Assembly: GCF_039522585.1 (NCBI RefSeq)
Contig: NZ_BAAADR010000003.1
DNA: 64,000 nt
DNA from: Bisbaumannia salifodinae
GTDB taxonomy: Bacteria > Pseudomonadota > Gammaproteobacteria > Pseudomonadales > Halomonadaceae
Strand: one strand, 5' to 3'
The notes under the pieces were generated by a model. That model did no database searches. It saw nothing but the letters and a program-made list of their open reading frames with translations, and was not told the origin of the DNA. Below are positions 7,921-16,587 of this stretch, one piece after another. The position numbers and the translations under genes are program-made. Positions within the stretch are counted from its first letter, which is position 1; each line of letters begins with the position of its first letter.

Positions 7921-9096
7921 ATGGCGCACTCTTCCCAGGATTCGGCTTCCCCAGAATCCGCCGCTCAGGCCGCCGAGCCCACTACCGGGCTGGCCAGCAT
8001 CGAGGCCCTGGTCGAGGACATTCGCCAGGGCAAGATGGTCATCCTGATGGATGATGAGGATCGCGAAAACGAAGGCGATATCATCATGGCCGCCGAGAAG
8101 GTGAAGGCCGAGCATATCAACTTCATGGCGCGGCACGCCCGTGGCCTGATCTGCCTGCCGATGACCCGGGAGCGCTGCGAGCGGCTCAAGCTGCCGCTGA
8201 TGGTCAGCGACAACGGTTCCGGCTTCGGTACCAAGTTCACCCTCTCCATCGAGGCCGCCGAGGGCGTGACCACCGGGATCTCCGCCGCCGATCGGGCGCG
8301 CACCGTCCAGGTGGCCGCGGCCCGCGATGCCAAGGCCGAGGATATCGTCCAGCCGGGGCATATCTTCCCGCTGATGGCCGAGCCCGGCGGCGTGCTGCGT
8401 CGTGCCGGTCACACCGAAGCGGCCTGCGACCTGGCCGCCATGGCCGGCCTCGAGCCCACCGGCGTGATCTGCGAGGTGATGAACGAGGACGGCAGCATGG
8501 CGCGCCGCCCGGAGCTGGAGCGTTTCGCCGCCGAGCATGGCATCAAGATGGGCACCATCGCCGATCTGATCCACTACCGCATCCATAACGAGCATACCGT
8601 GGAACACCTGGAGGTGACCCCGGTCACCACCGCCTTCGGCGAACTGAGCCTGCATGTGTTCCGCGACAGCATCCAGGGCGCCCATCACCTGGCCCTGGTC
8701 AAGGGCCACCCCCATCCGGACACGCCCACCACGGTGCGGGTGCATCTGGCCGATACCCTGCGCGACCTGCTGACCCTGGCCAAGCCGGAGAGTCAGAGCT
8801 GGACCGCCAGTGCCGCCCTGGCCGAGGTGGCCGCCGCCGAGAATGGCGTCTTCGTGCTGCTCGACGACGGTCGTCCCCACCAGGACCTCAAGGATCAGCT
8901 GGATATCCTGCTGGAGCGCAAGCGGGCGCCGCGCAGCAGCGACTCCGACGGGGCCGGCAACTACCTGACCATCGGCACCGGCTCGCAGATCCTGCGTTAC
9001 CTGGGCGTGGGGCAGATGCGTCTGCTCAGCTCGCCGTGGAAGTTCTCGGCCCTGTCGGGCTTCGATCTGGAAGTGGTGGAGCGGGTCGGTCCCTGA
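7921..9096 (+). CDS. ribB: 3,4-dihydroxy-2-butanone-4-phosphate synthase with degenerate GTP cyclohydrolase II domain
   Basis: A 391-residue fusion. After an approximately 20-residue Ser/Ala-rich extension, the RibB domain (about residues 24-225) has the DDEDRENEGD acidic loop and the HTEAACDL motif, so it should make dihydroxybutanone phosphate from ribulose 5-phosphate. The C-terminal half aligns in position with RibA, but the three zinc-binding cysteines and the CDCG segment of GTP cyclohydrolase II are absent, so this half is probably not a cyclohydrolase. This resembles the RibBX-type hybrids known in gammaproteobacteria, in which a separate ribA supplies the activity. ribH follows 87 bp downstream. 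Confidence 0.9.
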   Translation: MAHSSQDSASPESAAQAAEPTTGLASIEALVEDIRQGKMVILMDDEDRENEGDIIMAAEKVKAEHINFMARHARGLICLPMTRERCERLKLPLMVSDNGSGFGTKFTLSIEAAEGVTTGISAADRARTVQVAAARDAKAEDIVQPGHIFPLMAEPGGVLRRAGHTEAACDLAAMAGLEPTGVICEVMNEDGSMARRPELERFAAEHGIKMGTIADLIHYRIHNEHTVEHLEVTPVTTAFGELSLHVFRDSIQGAHHLALVKGHPHPDTPTTVRVHLADTLRDLLTLAKPESQSWTASAALAEVAAAENGVFVLLDDGRPHQDLKDQLDILLERKRAPRSSDSDGAGNYLTIGTGSQILRYLGVGQMRLLSSPWKFSALSGFDLEVVERVGP

Positions 9097-9183
9097 GGCC
9101 CCGGTCAACTATCAACAGTGGCGGGCCCCGGCCCGCCGGTAGGCGCCATCCGGCGCCCTAGCGATCAAGCAGGAAAAGCAAGC

Positions 9184-9666
9184 ATGCAAGCGATCTCCCA
9201 AGTCGAAGGCAGTTTCACCGATGTCGATGGCCGCTATGTCATCGTGGTGGGCCGTTTCAACCACCATGTGGTGGATAGCCTGGTGGACGGCGCCGTGGAC
9301 AGCCTGACTCGGCATGGCGTGGACGCCGACAATATCGATATCGTCCATGTGCCGGGCGCCTGGGAGCTGCCGCTGGCGGTGAAGCGGGCCCTGCAGGTGG
9401 TGCGCCCCGATGCGGTGATCGCCCTCGGCGCGGTGATCCGCGGCGGCACCCCTCACTTCGAATACGTGGCCGGTGGCTGCAACGCGGCGCTGGGCAACCT
9501 GCAACTGGAGTTCGATACGCCCGTCGCCAACGGCGTGCTCACCGTCAACTCCATCGAGCAGGCCATCGAGCGCTCCGGCACCAAGGCCGGTAACAAGGGC
9601 GCCGAGGCGGCCATGGCGGCCATGGAGATGGTCTCGCTGCTCAAGCGCTTCGGGGGTGAGGCATGA
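9184..9666 (+). CDS. ribH: 6,7-dimethyl-8-ribityllumazine synthase
   Basis: A 160-residue protein of normal family length. RFNHHVVDSLVDGA, PGAWELP, GAVIRGGTPHFEYV and the catalytic His region are all present. It condenses the RibB and RibD products into ribityllumazine. The ATG at 9184 is preferred over an upstream in-frame ATG (9118) because it gives the usual N-terminus. Its last codons overlap nusB by 4 bp (ATGA), giving coupled translation. Confidence 0.96.
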   Translation: MQAISQVEGSFTDVDGRYVIVVGRFNHHVVDSLVDGAVDSLTRHGVDADNIDIVHVPGAWELPLAVKRALQVVRPDAVIALGAVIRGGTPHFEYVAGGCNAALGNLQLEFDTPVANGVLTVNSIEQAIERSGTKAGNKGAEAAMAAMEMVSLLKRFGGEA

Positions 9667-10169
9667 GCGCACCCCGCGGCGGCCAGCGTCCGCCCTCCAA
9701 GGCCCAGCAGAGCCGCCACGCCGCCCGCGAGCTGGCGGTGCAGGGCATCTATCAGTGGCAGCTGACCGGCAAGTCGATCACTGCCGTGGAGGCGGAGTTC
9801 CGCAGCCAGGTCGCCGACGACGACCTGGAAGACCACGAGAACTGGCACAAGGTCATGGAGATCGCCGACCTGGCGCTCTTCCACGAGCTGCTGCACAACG
9901 TGGTGCGCTTCAAGGACGAGCTGGACGCCAGCCTGGCGCCCCTGCTCGATCGGCGTATCGAGGAGGTGGATCCCATCGAACTGGCGATCCTGCGCCTGGG
10001 GACCTATGAGCTCTCCCGTCGCCTGGAGGTGCCCTATCGAGCGGTGATCAACGAGGGCGTCGAGCTGGCCAAGTCCTTCGGCGCCACCGACGGCCACAAG
10101 TACATCAACGGTATCCTCGACAAGCTCGCCGGGCGGCTGCGCTCGGCCGAGGTCCGCGCTCGCCGCTGA
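9663..10169 (+). CDS. nusB: Transcription antitermination factor NusB
   Basis: A 168-residue all-helical RNA-binding protein. The N-terminal ARELAVQGIYQWQLTG and the C-terminal INEGVELAKSFG and YINGILDKLA segments are the NusB signatures. With NusE (S10) it binds boxA RNA in rRNA antitermination. It overlaps ribH (ATGA), the common ribH-nusB arrangement. thiL starts 12 bp downstream. Confidence 0.96.
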   Translation: MSAPRGGQRPPSKAQQSRHAARELAVQGIYQWQLTGKSITAVEAEFRSQVADDDLEDHENWHKVMEIADLALFHELLHNVVRFKDELDASLAPLLDRRIEEVDPIELAILRLGTYELSRRLEVPYRAVINEGVELAKSFGATDGHKYINGILDKLAGRLRSAEVRARR

Positions 10170-10181
10170 GGTGCCTCGCCC

Positions 10182-11153
10182 ATGCGATATCACCCAGCCA
10201 TCGCCGCGCCCAGCGAATTCGAACTGATCGCCCGCCACTTTCGGCGTCCCGCCCGGGACCCCGGGGTGGTGCTGGGCGTGGGCGACGATTGCACCCTGCT
10301 GGCGCCGTCCCCGGGGCAGCAGCTCGCCGTCAGCGTCGATACCTCGGTCGCCGAGGTGCACTTCCCCGCCGCGGCGCCCCCCGCGGCCATCGGTCATCGC
10401 GCCCTGGCGGTCAGCCTCAGCGACCTGGCCGCCATGGGCGCCAAGCCGCGCTGGTGCCTGATGTCGCTGACCCTGGCCGAGGCCGATGATGCCTGGCTGG
10501 CGGACTTCGCCGCCGGCTTCCACGCCCTCTGCGAGTCCGCCGAGATCAGCCTGGTGGGCGGCGACGTGACCCGTGGCCAGTTGGCCATCGGCGTCACCGT
10601 GCAGGGCGAGGTGCCTCCCGGTGAGGCGCTGCGCCGCAGTGGTGCCCGTCCCGGTGATCTCCTGGCCGTGACCGGCACCCTGGGCGGCGCCCATGGCGGC
10701 CTCGAGGCCTGGCAGGCCGGCGAGCGGGACCTCGCGCATCCGCTGCTGCGCGCCTATCTGCTGCCCCAGCCGCGGCTGGCGGTGGGCCTGGCCCTGCGTG
10801 GCCTGGCCAGTGCCGCCATCGATCTCTCCGATGGCCTGCTGGCCGACCTCGGCCATCTGCTCGAGGCCTCCGGCGTCGGTGCCACCCTGGAGCCCGAGGC
10901 CTTGCCCCTGGCAGACGGGCTGGTGGAAGCCTTGGGTATCCAGGGCGCCCGCGATGCGGCGCTTAGCGGCGGCGACGACTATGAGCTGCTGCTGGCGATC
11001 CCTCCGGAGCGGCTCGCGGAGGCCCGGCGGCGCCTGGCCGAGCTGGCACTGCCGCTGACGGTGATCGGGGGCTGCGAGGCGGCCCCCGGCCTGCGCGGCG
11101 TGGCCCTCGACGGCAAGGGTGGCTGGCAGCACTTCCCGGGAGGCCGGAAATGA
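10182..11153 (+). CDS. thiL: Thiamine-monophosphate kinase
   Basis: A 323-residue protein of the PurM/ThiL ATP-binding fold. GVGDDCTLL near residue 28, SVDTSVAEVHF, the LAVSLSDLAAMGA helix and ISLVGGDVTRG are present, and SDGLLADLGH and GGDDYELL complete the active site. It phosphorylates thiamine monophosphate to thiamine diphosphate. It ends in an ATGA overlap with pgpA. The thiamine transporter thiBPQ lies 4.4 kb downstream in the same orientation but is separated by lon. Confidence 0.95.
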   Translation: MRYHPAIAAPSEFELIARHFRRPARDPGVVLGVGDDCTLLAPSPGQQLAVSVDTSVAEVHFPAAAPPAAIGHRALAVSLSDLAAMGAKPRWCLMSLTLAEADDAWLADFAAGFHALCESAEISLVGGDVTRGQLAIGVTVQGEVPPGEALRRSGARPGDLLAVTGTLGGAHGGLEAWQAGERDLAHPLLRAYLLPQPRLAVGLALRGLASAAIDLSDGLLADLGHLLEASGVGATLEPEALPLADGLVEALGIQGARDAALSGGDDYELLLAIPPERLAEARRRLAELALPLTVIGGCEAAPGLRGVALDGKGGWQHFPGGRK

Positions 11154-11623
11154 ACCGGGCGCCGGCCAGCGTCTGGCGCCGCCCCACCCACTTCCTGGCC
11201 TTCGGCCTGGGCAGCGGGGCGGTGCCCTGGGCCCCCGGCACCTTCGGCACCCTGGCGGCGATCCCCTTCTACTGGCTGATGGCCGACCTGCCGCTGACCT
11301 GGTATCTGCTGATCACCGCCGTGACCTTCGTGATCGGGGTCTGGCTCTGCGAGAAGACCTCCAACGACCTGGGGGTGCATGATCACTCCGGTATCGTCTG
11401 GGACGAGTTCGTCGGCTACTGGATCACCATGACCGCGGTGCCCTTCTCCTGGGAAGCGGCGCTGTGGGGGTTTATCATTTTCCGTATCTTCGATGTCTTC
11501 AAGCCCTGGCCGATTCGTTGGGCCGACCGCCGGGTGGCGGGGGGCTTCGGCATCATGATCGATGATGTGATGGCGGGGCTCTATGCCTGGGGTACCATCC
11601 ATCTCTGGTTATGGTTGCACTAG
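11150..11623 (+). CDS. pgpA: Phosphatidylglycerophosphatase A
   Basis: A 157-residue inner-membrane protein. The motifs GSGAVPWAPGTFGTLAAIP, WDEFVGYW and FRIFDVFKPWPI are those of PgpA, which removes phosphate from phosphatidylglycerol phosphate. Several hydrophobic segments are present. It is translationally coupled to thiL and is the last gene of the nrdR-rib-nusB-thiL run. Confidence 0.95.
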   Translation: MNRAPASVWRRPTHFLAFGLGSGAVPWAPGTFGTLAAIPFYWLMADLPLTWYLLITAVTFVIGVWLCEKTSNDLGVHDHSGIVWDEFVGYWITMTAVPFSWEAALWGFIIFRIFDVFKPWPIRWADRRVAGGFGIMIDDVMAGLYAWGTIHLWLWLH

Positions 11624-11654
11624 AACCTCATTAATCCATAAGGAGTCGAGACGT

Positions 11655-12926
11655 ATGCGCAAGGGAGTGCTGGCCCTGGGGGCCGTGGTCATCATCGGCG
11701 GTGGTTATCTCGCCGGCCATGCGGTATCCAGCGCCATCTTCGAGCGGGAGCTGGCGACGAGTCTCGACAACCTGGAGCGCCAGGGCAATGTGCGGGCGGA
11801 ACGCCTGGGCAGCGAACGGGGCTGGTTCCATTCCTCCGGTGAGCTGCTGCTGCAGCCCCTGATCGGCGACGACTGGCGGGTGACGGTGCCCTATCGGGCC
11901 AACCACGGGATTCTCACTACCCGGGTCGAAGGCGACGCCGAGCTGGCCCTGAATGAGGCCATCGCCGAGGAGCTCCAGGAAGCGTTTGGTGAATTGCCGG
12001 CCTTGCCCACGCCGCGTTGGGTGGCCGATTTCAACACCCTGAGTCAGACCCTCGAGGCGAACCTGGAACTCCCTGGTTTCCAGTGGGACGAGGATGACTG
12101 GCGCCTCGACTTCCAGGGGATCTCGGCCACCCTGAGCGGCGAGCGGGGGGATCTGATCCTCAACGCCGAGATCGCTCCCTGGTGGCTGACCGCCACCGAG
12201 GGGCGTCTGGCGGTCGGCACCACGACCCTGGATAGCCACTATCGCTATAGCGAGGGGGGGCGCCTCTTCCACCAGCAGGACGCCATGCAGTTCGAGAGCC
12301 TGCGCTTCGTGGAGAGTCACGGTCAGGCCCTGCACCTGCAGGGGCTGGGCTATACCAGTGATATGCGCCTCGGCCGCGAGCACCTCGATCTTTCCCTTGG
12401 CCTCTCCCTGGACGAGGCGCGGATGGAGGATCAGCCGGTGGCCTCCGGTCGCCTGGCGCTGTCCCTGGAGCGTCTCGATGCCGACGCCGCCTGGCGTCTC
12501 TACGAGAGCCTGCTCGACGAACTGGAGCGGCGGGATGGGGATCTGGAGCAGCTGTCGCCGGCCGAGTGGGAGGCACTCTTCGAGTTCTGGTTCCCGGACC
12601 TGCTGGCGCTGCTCTCCGAGTCGCCGCGCCTGGTGCTCTCCGAGCTCGACCTCAACAGCCGCATGCTGGGCCTGGCCACCCAGGGCGAAGGGGAGCTGAC
12701 CTTCGATGGGGCGGGGATCACCGAACTGAGCCTGGAGGAGCTGGCCAGTCCGAGTGGTGCCGCCGAGCTGCAGCGGCGCCTCGATGGCCACCTGCGCGCC
12801 GCGCCGGTGCCGCCGACCCTGGCCATGATGCTGGGGCTGTCCCTGGATAGCCGCGAGCTGGAGTTCGAGCTGCGTGCCGGCGAGCCCTACCTCAACGGTG
12901 AGCCCCTGATGGGCTCCCCCTGGTAA
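11655..12926 (+). CDS. DUF945 family protein (YdgA-like)
   Basis: A 423-residue protein with one N-terminal membrane anchor (about residues 4-24, GVLALGAVVIIGGGYLAG) and a long periplasmic part rich in Leu, Glu and Asp. The layout and the SERGWFHSSGE segment fit DUF945/YdgA, a family of unknown molecular function. The start has AAGGAGTCGAG eight bases upstream; the in-frame codons before it overlap pgpA. A strong hairpin follows, so it is probably transcribed alone or as the end of the pgpA transcript. Confidence 0.8.
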   Translation: MRKGVLALGAVVIIGGGYLAGHAVSSAIFERELATSLDNLERQGNVRAERLGSERGWFHSSGELLLQPLIGDDWRVTVPYRANHGILTTRVEGDAELALNEAIAEELQEAFGELPALPTPRWVADFNTLSQTLEANLELPGFQWDEDDWRLDFQGISATLSGERGDLILNAEIAPWWLTATEGRLAVGTTTLDSHYRYSEGGRLFHQQDAMQFESLRFVESHGQALHLQGLGYTSDMRLGREHLDLSLGLSLDEARMEDQPVASGRLALSLERLDADAAWRLYESLLDELERRDGDLEQLSPAEWEALFEFWFPDLLALLSESPRLVLSELDLNSRMLGLATQGEGELTFDGAGITELSLEELASPSGAAELQRRLDGHLRAAPVPPTLAMMLGLSLDSRELEFELRAGEPYLNGEPLMGSPW

Positions 12927-12947
12927 GCGCCGCATCCGGCCAGTCGC

Positions 12948-12969
12948 AGGGGCGCCTTCGGGCGCCCCT
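12948..12969 (+). terminator. Terminator after the DUF945 gene
   Basis: A 9-bp perfect stem AGGGGCGCC/GGCGCCCCT closed by a stable TTCG tetraloop. There is no long T-tract after it (CGTCGTTGG). Confidence 0.6.
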
Positions 12970-12983
12970 CGTCGTTGGTCACG

Positions 12984-13010
12984 CTTGAAGTTTGTGTCAG
13001 TCGCCCGCAT
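12984..13010 (+). promoter_or_regulatory. Putative sigma-32 (RpoH) promoter of lon
   Basis: CTTGAAG at 12984-12990 and CCCGCAT at 13004-13010 are separated by 13 bp, close to the heat-shock consensus CTTGAA-N(13-15)-CCCATNT. The element lies directly after the upstream terminator and about 45 bp before the lon start codon. Confidence 0.55.
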
Positions 13011-13054
13011 TCCTGTTGCCATACTGGTCATCGACCCCGGATACAGGATGGATC

Positions 13055-15493
13055 ATGAGAGAGCATGATGATGAGCGGCATAACGTGATTGTCGATGGCG
13101 TCGAGGACGCCGGCATCGAGGTCGAGGCGGGCGACGAGTCGGGCGAGGAGTCGTCCCACGCCATGGTACCCAGCAGCGATAGCCTGCCGGAGCGCATCTA
13201 CCTGCTGCCGATCCATAATCGGCCCTTCTTTCCCGCCCAGGTGCAGCCCCTGGTGATCCATCGCCCGCGCTGGGAGGAGACCATCGAGCGGGTCGGCAAG
13301 ACGCCCCACCAGGCGGTGGGGCTGGCCTTCGTCGGCGAGACCGAGCTCGAGGACCTGACCCCCGAGCACTTCCCCGAGATCGGCACCACGGTGCGCATGC
13401 ACAAGGTGGAGCAGGGCGACAACCAGATCCAGTTTATCGCCCAGGGCCTGAAGCGCTTTCGCATCCAGCGCTGGCTCTCCCGCCGGCCTCCCTACCTGGT
13501 GGAGGTCAGCTATCCCAAGGAGCCGGTGGACGCCGAGGCCGACGAGGCCCGCGCCTACGCCATGGCGGTGATCAACGGCATCAAGGAGCTGCTGCCGATC
13601 AACCCCCTCTACGGCGAGGAGCTCAAGCACTACCTCAACCGCTTCAGTCCCCACGAGCCGGGCCCCCTGGCCGACTTCGCCGCCGCCATCACCTCCGCCA
13701 AGGGGCCGGAGCTGCAGGTGATCCTCGAGACCCTGGCGGTGCTGCCGCGCATGCAGAAGGTATTGCCGCTGCTGCACAAGGAGATCGAGGTGGCCCAGCT
13801 GCAGAGCGAGATCAGCGAGCAGGTCAACGCCAAGATGCAGGAGCGCCAGCGGGAATTCTTCCTGCGCGAGCAGCTCAAGGTGATCCAGCGCGAGCTGGGC
13901 ATCTCCAAGGATGACCGCGAGAACGACGTGGACACCTTCCGCGACCGCCTGGAGGAGATGACGGTGCCGCCCAAGGTGCTGACGCGCATCGAGGAGGAGC
14001 TCGACAAGCTCTCGGTGCTGGAGACCGGCTCACCGGAGTACGGCACCACCCGCAACTACCTGGACTGGCTGACCAGCATGCCCTGGGGCATCACCAGCGA
14101 CGACAACCTGGACCTGGCCCATGCCCGGGTCGTGCTCGACCGCGACCATGACGGCCTGGCGGACGTCAAGGAGCGGATCATCGAGTTCCTCGCCGAGGGC
14201 ACCTTCAAGGGCGACGTGGGCGGCTCCATCCTGCTGCTGGTGGGCCCGCCGGGGGTCGGCAAGACCTCCATCGGCCGCTCCATCGCCGAGGCCCTGGGGC
14301 GCCAGTTCTATCGCTTCTCGGTGGGCGGCATGCGCGACGAGGCGGAGATCAAGGGCCATCGGCGTACCTATATCGGCGCCATGCCCGGCAAGCTGGTGCA
14401 GGCCCTCAAGGAGGTGGAGGTCCAGAACCCGGTGATCATGCTCGACGAGATCGACAAGCTGGGCCAGTCCTTCCAGGGCGATCCCGCCTCGGCGCTGCTC
14501 GAGGTGCTCGACCCGGAGCAGAACGTCGACTTCCTCGACCACTACCTGGACGTGCGCCTGGACCTCTCCAAGGTGCTCTTCGTGTGCACCGCCAATACCC
14601 TGGACTCGATCCCCCCGGCGCTGCTCGATCGCATGGAGCAGATTCGCCTCGCCGGCTATATCGCCGAGGAGAAGCTGGCCATCGCCAAGCACCACCTCTG
14701 GCCCAAGCTGCTCAAGCGCGACAAGATCCCCAGGAAACGCATCAACTTGACGGATGCGGCCCTCAAGCAGGTGATCGAGGGCTATGCCCGGGAGGCCGGG
14801 GTGCGCCAACTGGAGAAGCAGCTGCACCGCATCGTGCGCAAGGCGGCGGTCAAGCTGCTGGAGAACGGCCAGCAGAGCGTCAAGGTCTCGGTGAACAACC
14901 TGGAGGAGTTCCTCGGCGCGCCCATCTTCCGTCGCGAGAAGGTGCTCAAGGGGGAGGGCGTCGTCACCGGGCTCGCCTGGACCGCCATGGGCGGCGCCAC
15001 CCTGCCCATCGAGGCGGGCAAGGTGCATGCCCTGGCCCGCGGCTTCAAGCTCACCGGCAAGCTCGGCGAGGTGATGCAGGAATCGGCGAATATCGCCTAT
15101 AGCTATGTGCAGGGGCACCTGGGGGAGTATGGTGCCGACCCGGACTTCTTCAACGATGCCTTCGTGCACCTGCATGTGCCGGAGGGGGCGACTCCCAAGG
15201 ATGGTCCCTCGGCGGGGGTCACCATGACCACGGCGCTGCTGTCGCTGGCCCGTCACCAGGCCATCGACCGGCCCCTGGCGATGACCGGGGAGCTGACCCT
15301 GACCGGCCAGGTGTTGCCGGTGGGCGGCATCCGCGAGAAGATCATCGCCGCCCGGCGCAGCGAGATCCATGAGGTGATCCTGCCGGAGCCCAACCGTCGC
15401 GACTATGACGAGCTGCCCGATTACCTCAAGGCGGGGATGAGGGTGCACTTCGCCCAGCGCTATCGGGACGTGGCCAAGGTGGTCTTCGGCTGA
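13055..15493 (+). CDS. lon: ATP-dependent Lon protease, second-type paralogue (AsrA-like)
   Basis: An 812-residue Lon with an N-terminal LonN domain after an acidic extension of about 45 residues, a central AAA+ module (Walker A GPPGVGKTS near residue 400; Walker B MLDEIDKLG) and a C-terminal protease domain with KDGPSAGVTM (catalytic Ser near 720) and the catalytic Lys in GGIREKII. It degrades misfolded and regulatory proteins in the cytosol. It is not flanked by clpX or hupB, as the main lon usually is, so it is more likely the stress-induced second Lon known in Pseudomonas as AsrA. The heat-shock-like promoter upstream fits. The start was chosen at 13055, after which the acidic N-terminus begins. 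Confidence 0.92.
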   Translation: MREHDDERHNVIVDGVEDAGIEVEAGDESGEESSHAMVPSSDSLPERIYLLPIHNRPFFPAQVQPLVIHRPRWEETIERVGKTPHQAVGLAFVGETELEDLTPEHFPEIGTTVRMHKVEQGDNQIQFIAQGLKRFRIQRWLSRRPPYLVEVSYPKEPVDAEADEARAYAMAVINGIKELLPINPLYGEELKHYLNRFSPHEPGPLADFAAAITSAKGPELQVILETLAVLPRMQKVLPLLHKEIEVAQLQSEISEQVNAKMQERQREFFLREQLKVIQRELGISKDDRENDVDTFRDRLEEMTVPPKVLTRIEEELDKLSVLETGSPEYGTTRNYLDWLTSMPWGITSDDNLDLAHARVVLDRDHDGLADVKERIIEFLAEGTFKGDVGGSILLLVGPPGVGKTSIGRSIAEALGRQFYRFSVGGMRDEAEIKGHRRTYIGAMPGKLVQALKEVEVQNPVIMLDEIDKLGQSFQGDPASALLEVLDPEQNVDFLDHYLDVRLDLSKVLFVCTANTLDSIPPALLDRMEQIRLAGYIAEEKLAIAKHHLWPKLLKRDKIPRKRINLTDAALKQVIEGYAREAGVRQLEKQLHRIVRKAAVKLLENGQQSVKVSVNNLEEFLGAPIFRREKVLKGEGVVTGLAWTAMGGATLPIEAGKVHALARGFKLTGKLGEVMQESANIAYSYVQGHLGEYGADPDFFNDAFVHLHVPEGATPKDGPSAGVTMTTALLSLARHQAIDRPLAMTGELTLTGQVLPVGGIREKIIAARRSEIHEVILPEPNRRDYDELPDYLKAGMRVHFAQRYRDVAKVVFG

Positions 15494-15523
15494 CCCGGCG
15501 TCGGCGGAGCTCGTCGCTGCCCC

Positions 15524-15554
15524 GTGGGAGCGAGCGATTCGCCGCGCAGCGGCG
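15524..15554. repeat. REP-like element between lon and thiB
   Basis: GTGGGAGCGAGCGATTCGCC followed by GCGCAGCGGCG has the GTGGGAGC-core form of REP elements in Pseudomonas and Halomonas, related to but different from the units near 7400-7546. It lies in the 86-bp lon-thiB gap. No TPP riboswitch signature is present here. Confidence 0.6.
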
Positions 15555-15579
15555 CAGACATGACTCAACAAGGTTGCCA

Positions 15580-16587
15580 ATGAAACCTATCATCACCACC
15601 CTGAGTGCCCTGGCGCTAAGCCTGACGTCGGGGGCAGTCTCCGCCCAGGAGCGCACCCTGACCGTTTATACCTACGGCTCCTTCGTCTCCGAGTGGGGCC
15701 CGGGGCCGGGCATCGAGGCGGCTTTCGAGGCCCGCTGCGGCGACTGCGACCTCGAGTTCGTCGCCCTCGACGGCGGGGTGGATATCCTCCAGCGCCTGCG
15801 TCTGGAAGGCGAGGGCAGTGCCGCCGACCTGGTGCTGGGCCTCGACATGAACCTGATGGCCGAGGCCCGGGCGCTGGACCTGCTGGCGCCCCATGGCGTC
15901 GACACCGCGGCCCTGGCCCTGCCCATCGACTGGCGGGACGACACCTTCCTGCCCTTCGACTGGGGCCATTTCGCCTTCGTCTACGACACCGAGCAGCTGG
16001 CGACCCCGCCGGCCAGCTTCGCCGAGCTGCTGGAGGCCCCGGACGACGTCCGGGTGATCATCCAGGACCCGCGCACCAGCACCACCGGCCAGGGCCTGCT
16101 GCTGTGGATCAAGCAGGTCTACGGCGACGCGGCTCCCGAGGCCTGGGAACGCCTCAACGAGCGGGTATTGACCGTTACCCCGGGCTGGAGCCAGGCCTAC
16201 TTCTCGCTGTTCATGAACGGCGAGGCGCCCATGGTGCTCTCCTACGCCACTTCGCCCGCCTACCATATGGCGGTGGAGGAGAGCGACCGCTACCAGGCCG
16301 CCGAGTTCGCCGAGGGGCACTACCTGCAGGTGGAGACCGCCGCCATGCTGAAGAGCAGCGACGAACCCGAGCTGGCCCGGGACTTCCTGAGCTTTATGCT
16401 GACCCCCGACTTCCAGCGCCATATCCCCCTCGGCAACGTGATGAATCCGGCCATCGACCTGGGCGACGAGCTCCCCGAGGTCTTCGAGCGGCTGATCGAG
16501 CCGGCGAGCCTCACCTTCACCCCGGAGGAGGTGCGCGACAACCGCCGCGCCTGGATTCGCGAATGGCTTAATGCCAGCAGCCGCTAG
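15580..16587 (+). CDS. thiB: Thiamine ABC transporter, periplasmic binding protein
   Basis: A 335-residue solute-binding protein with a Sec signal peptide (about residues 1-22, ending AVSA). LTVYTYGSFVSEWGPG at the mature N-terminus and the DWGHFAFVYD and DPRTSTTGQGLL segments are typical of ThiB, which captures thiamine, TMP and TPP. The start at the ATG 15580 places the signal peptide correctly and follows AAGGTTGCC. It overlaps thiP by 17 bp. Confidence 0.93.
   Translation: MKPIITTLSALALSLTSGAVSAQERTLTVYTYGSFVSEWGPGPGIEAAFEARCGDCDLEFVALDGGVDILQRLRLEGEGSAADLVLGLDMNLMAEARALDLLAPHGVDTAALALPIDWRDDTFLPFDWGHFAFVYDTEQLATPPASFAELLEAPDDVRVIIQDPRTSTTGQGLLLWIKQVYGDAAPEAWERLNERVLTVTPGWSQAYFSLFMNGEAPMVLSYATSPAYHMAVEESDRYQAAEFAEGHYLQVETAAMLKSSDEPELARDFLSFMLTPDFQRHIPLGNVMNPAIDLGDELPEVFERLIEPASLTFTPEEVRDNRRAWIREWLNASSR

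Noticed and set aside
15494..15579. TPP riboswitch (THI box) upstream of thiB
   Set aside because: The gap is only 86 bp, part of it a REP-like unit, and has neither CTGAGA nor ACCTGATC-type segments.
14030..15580. Long minus-strand ORF across lon (and similar long antisense frames over tex, thiP and pckA)
   Set aside because: These are shadow frames typical of high-GC coding DNA; they lack ribosome sites, and their His/Gly/Gln-rich products look like reverse translations of the real genes.
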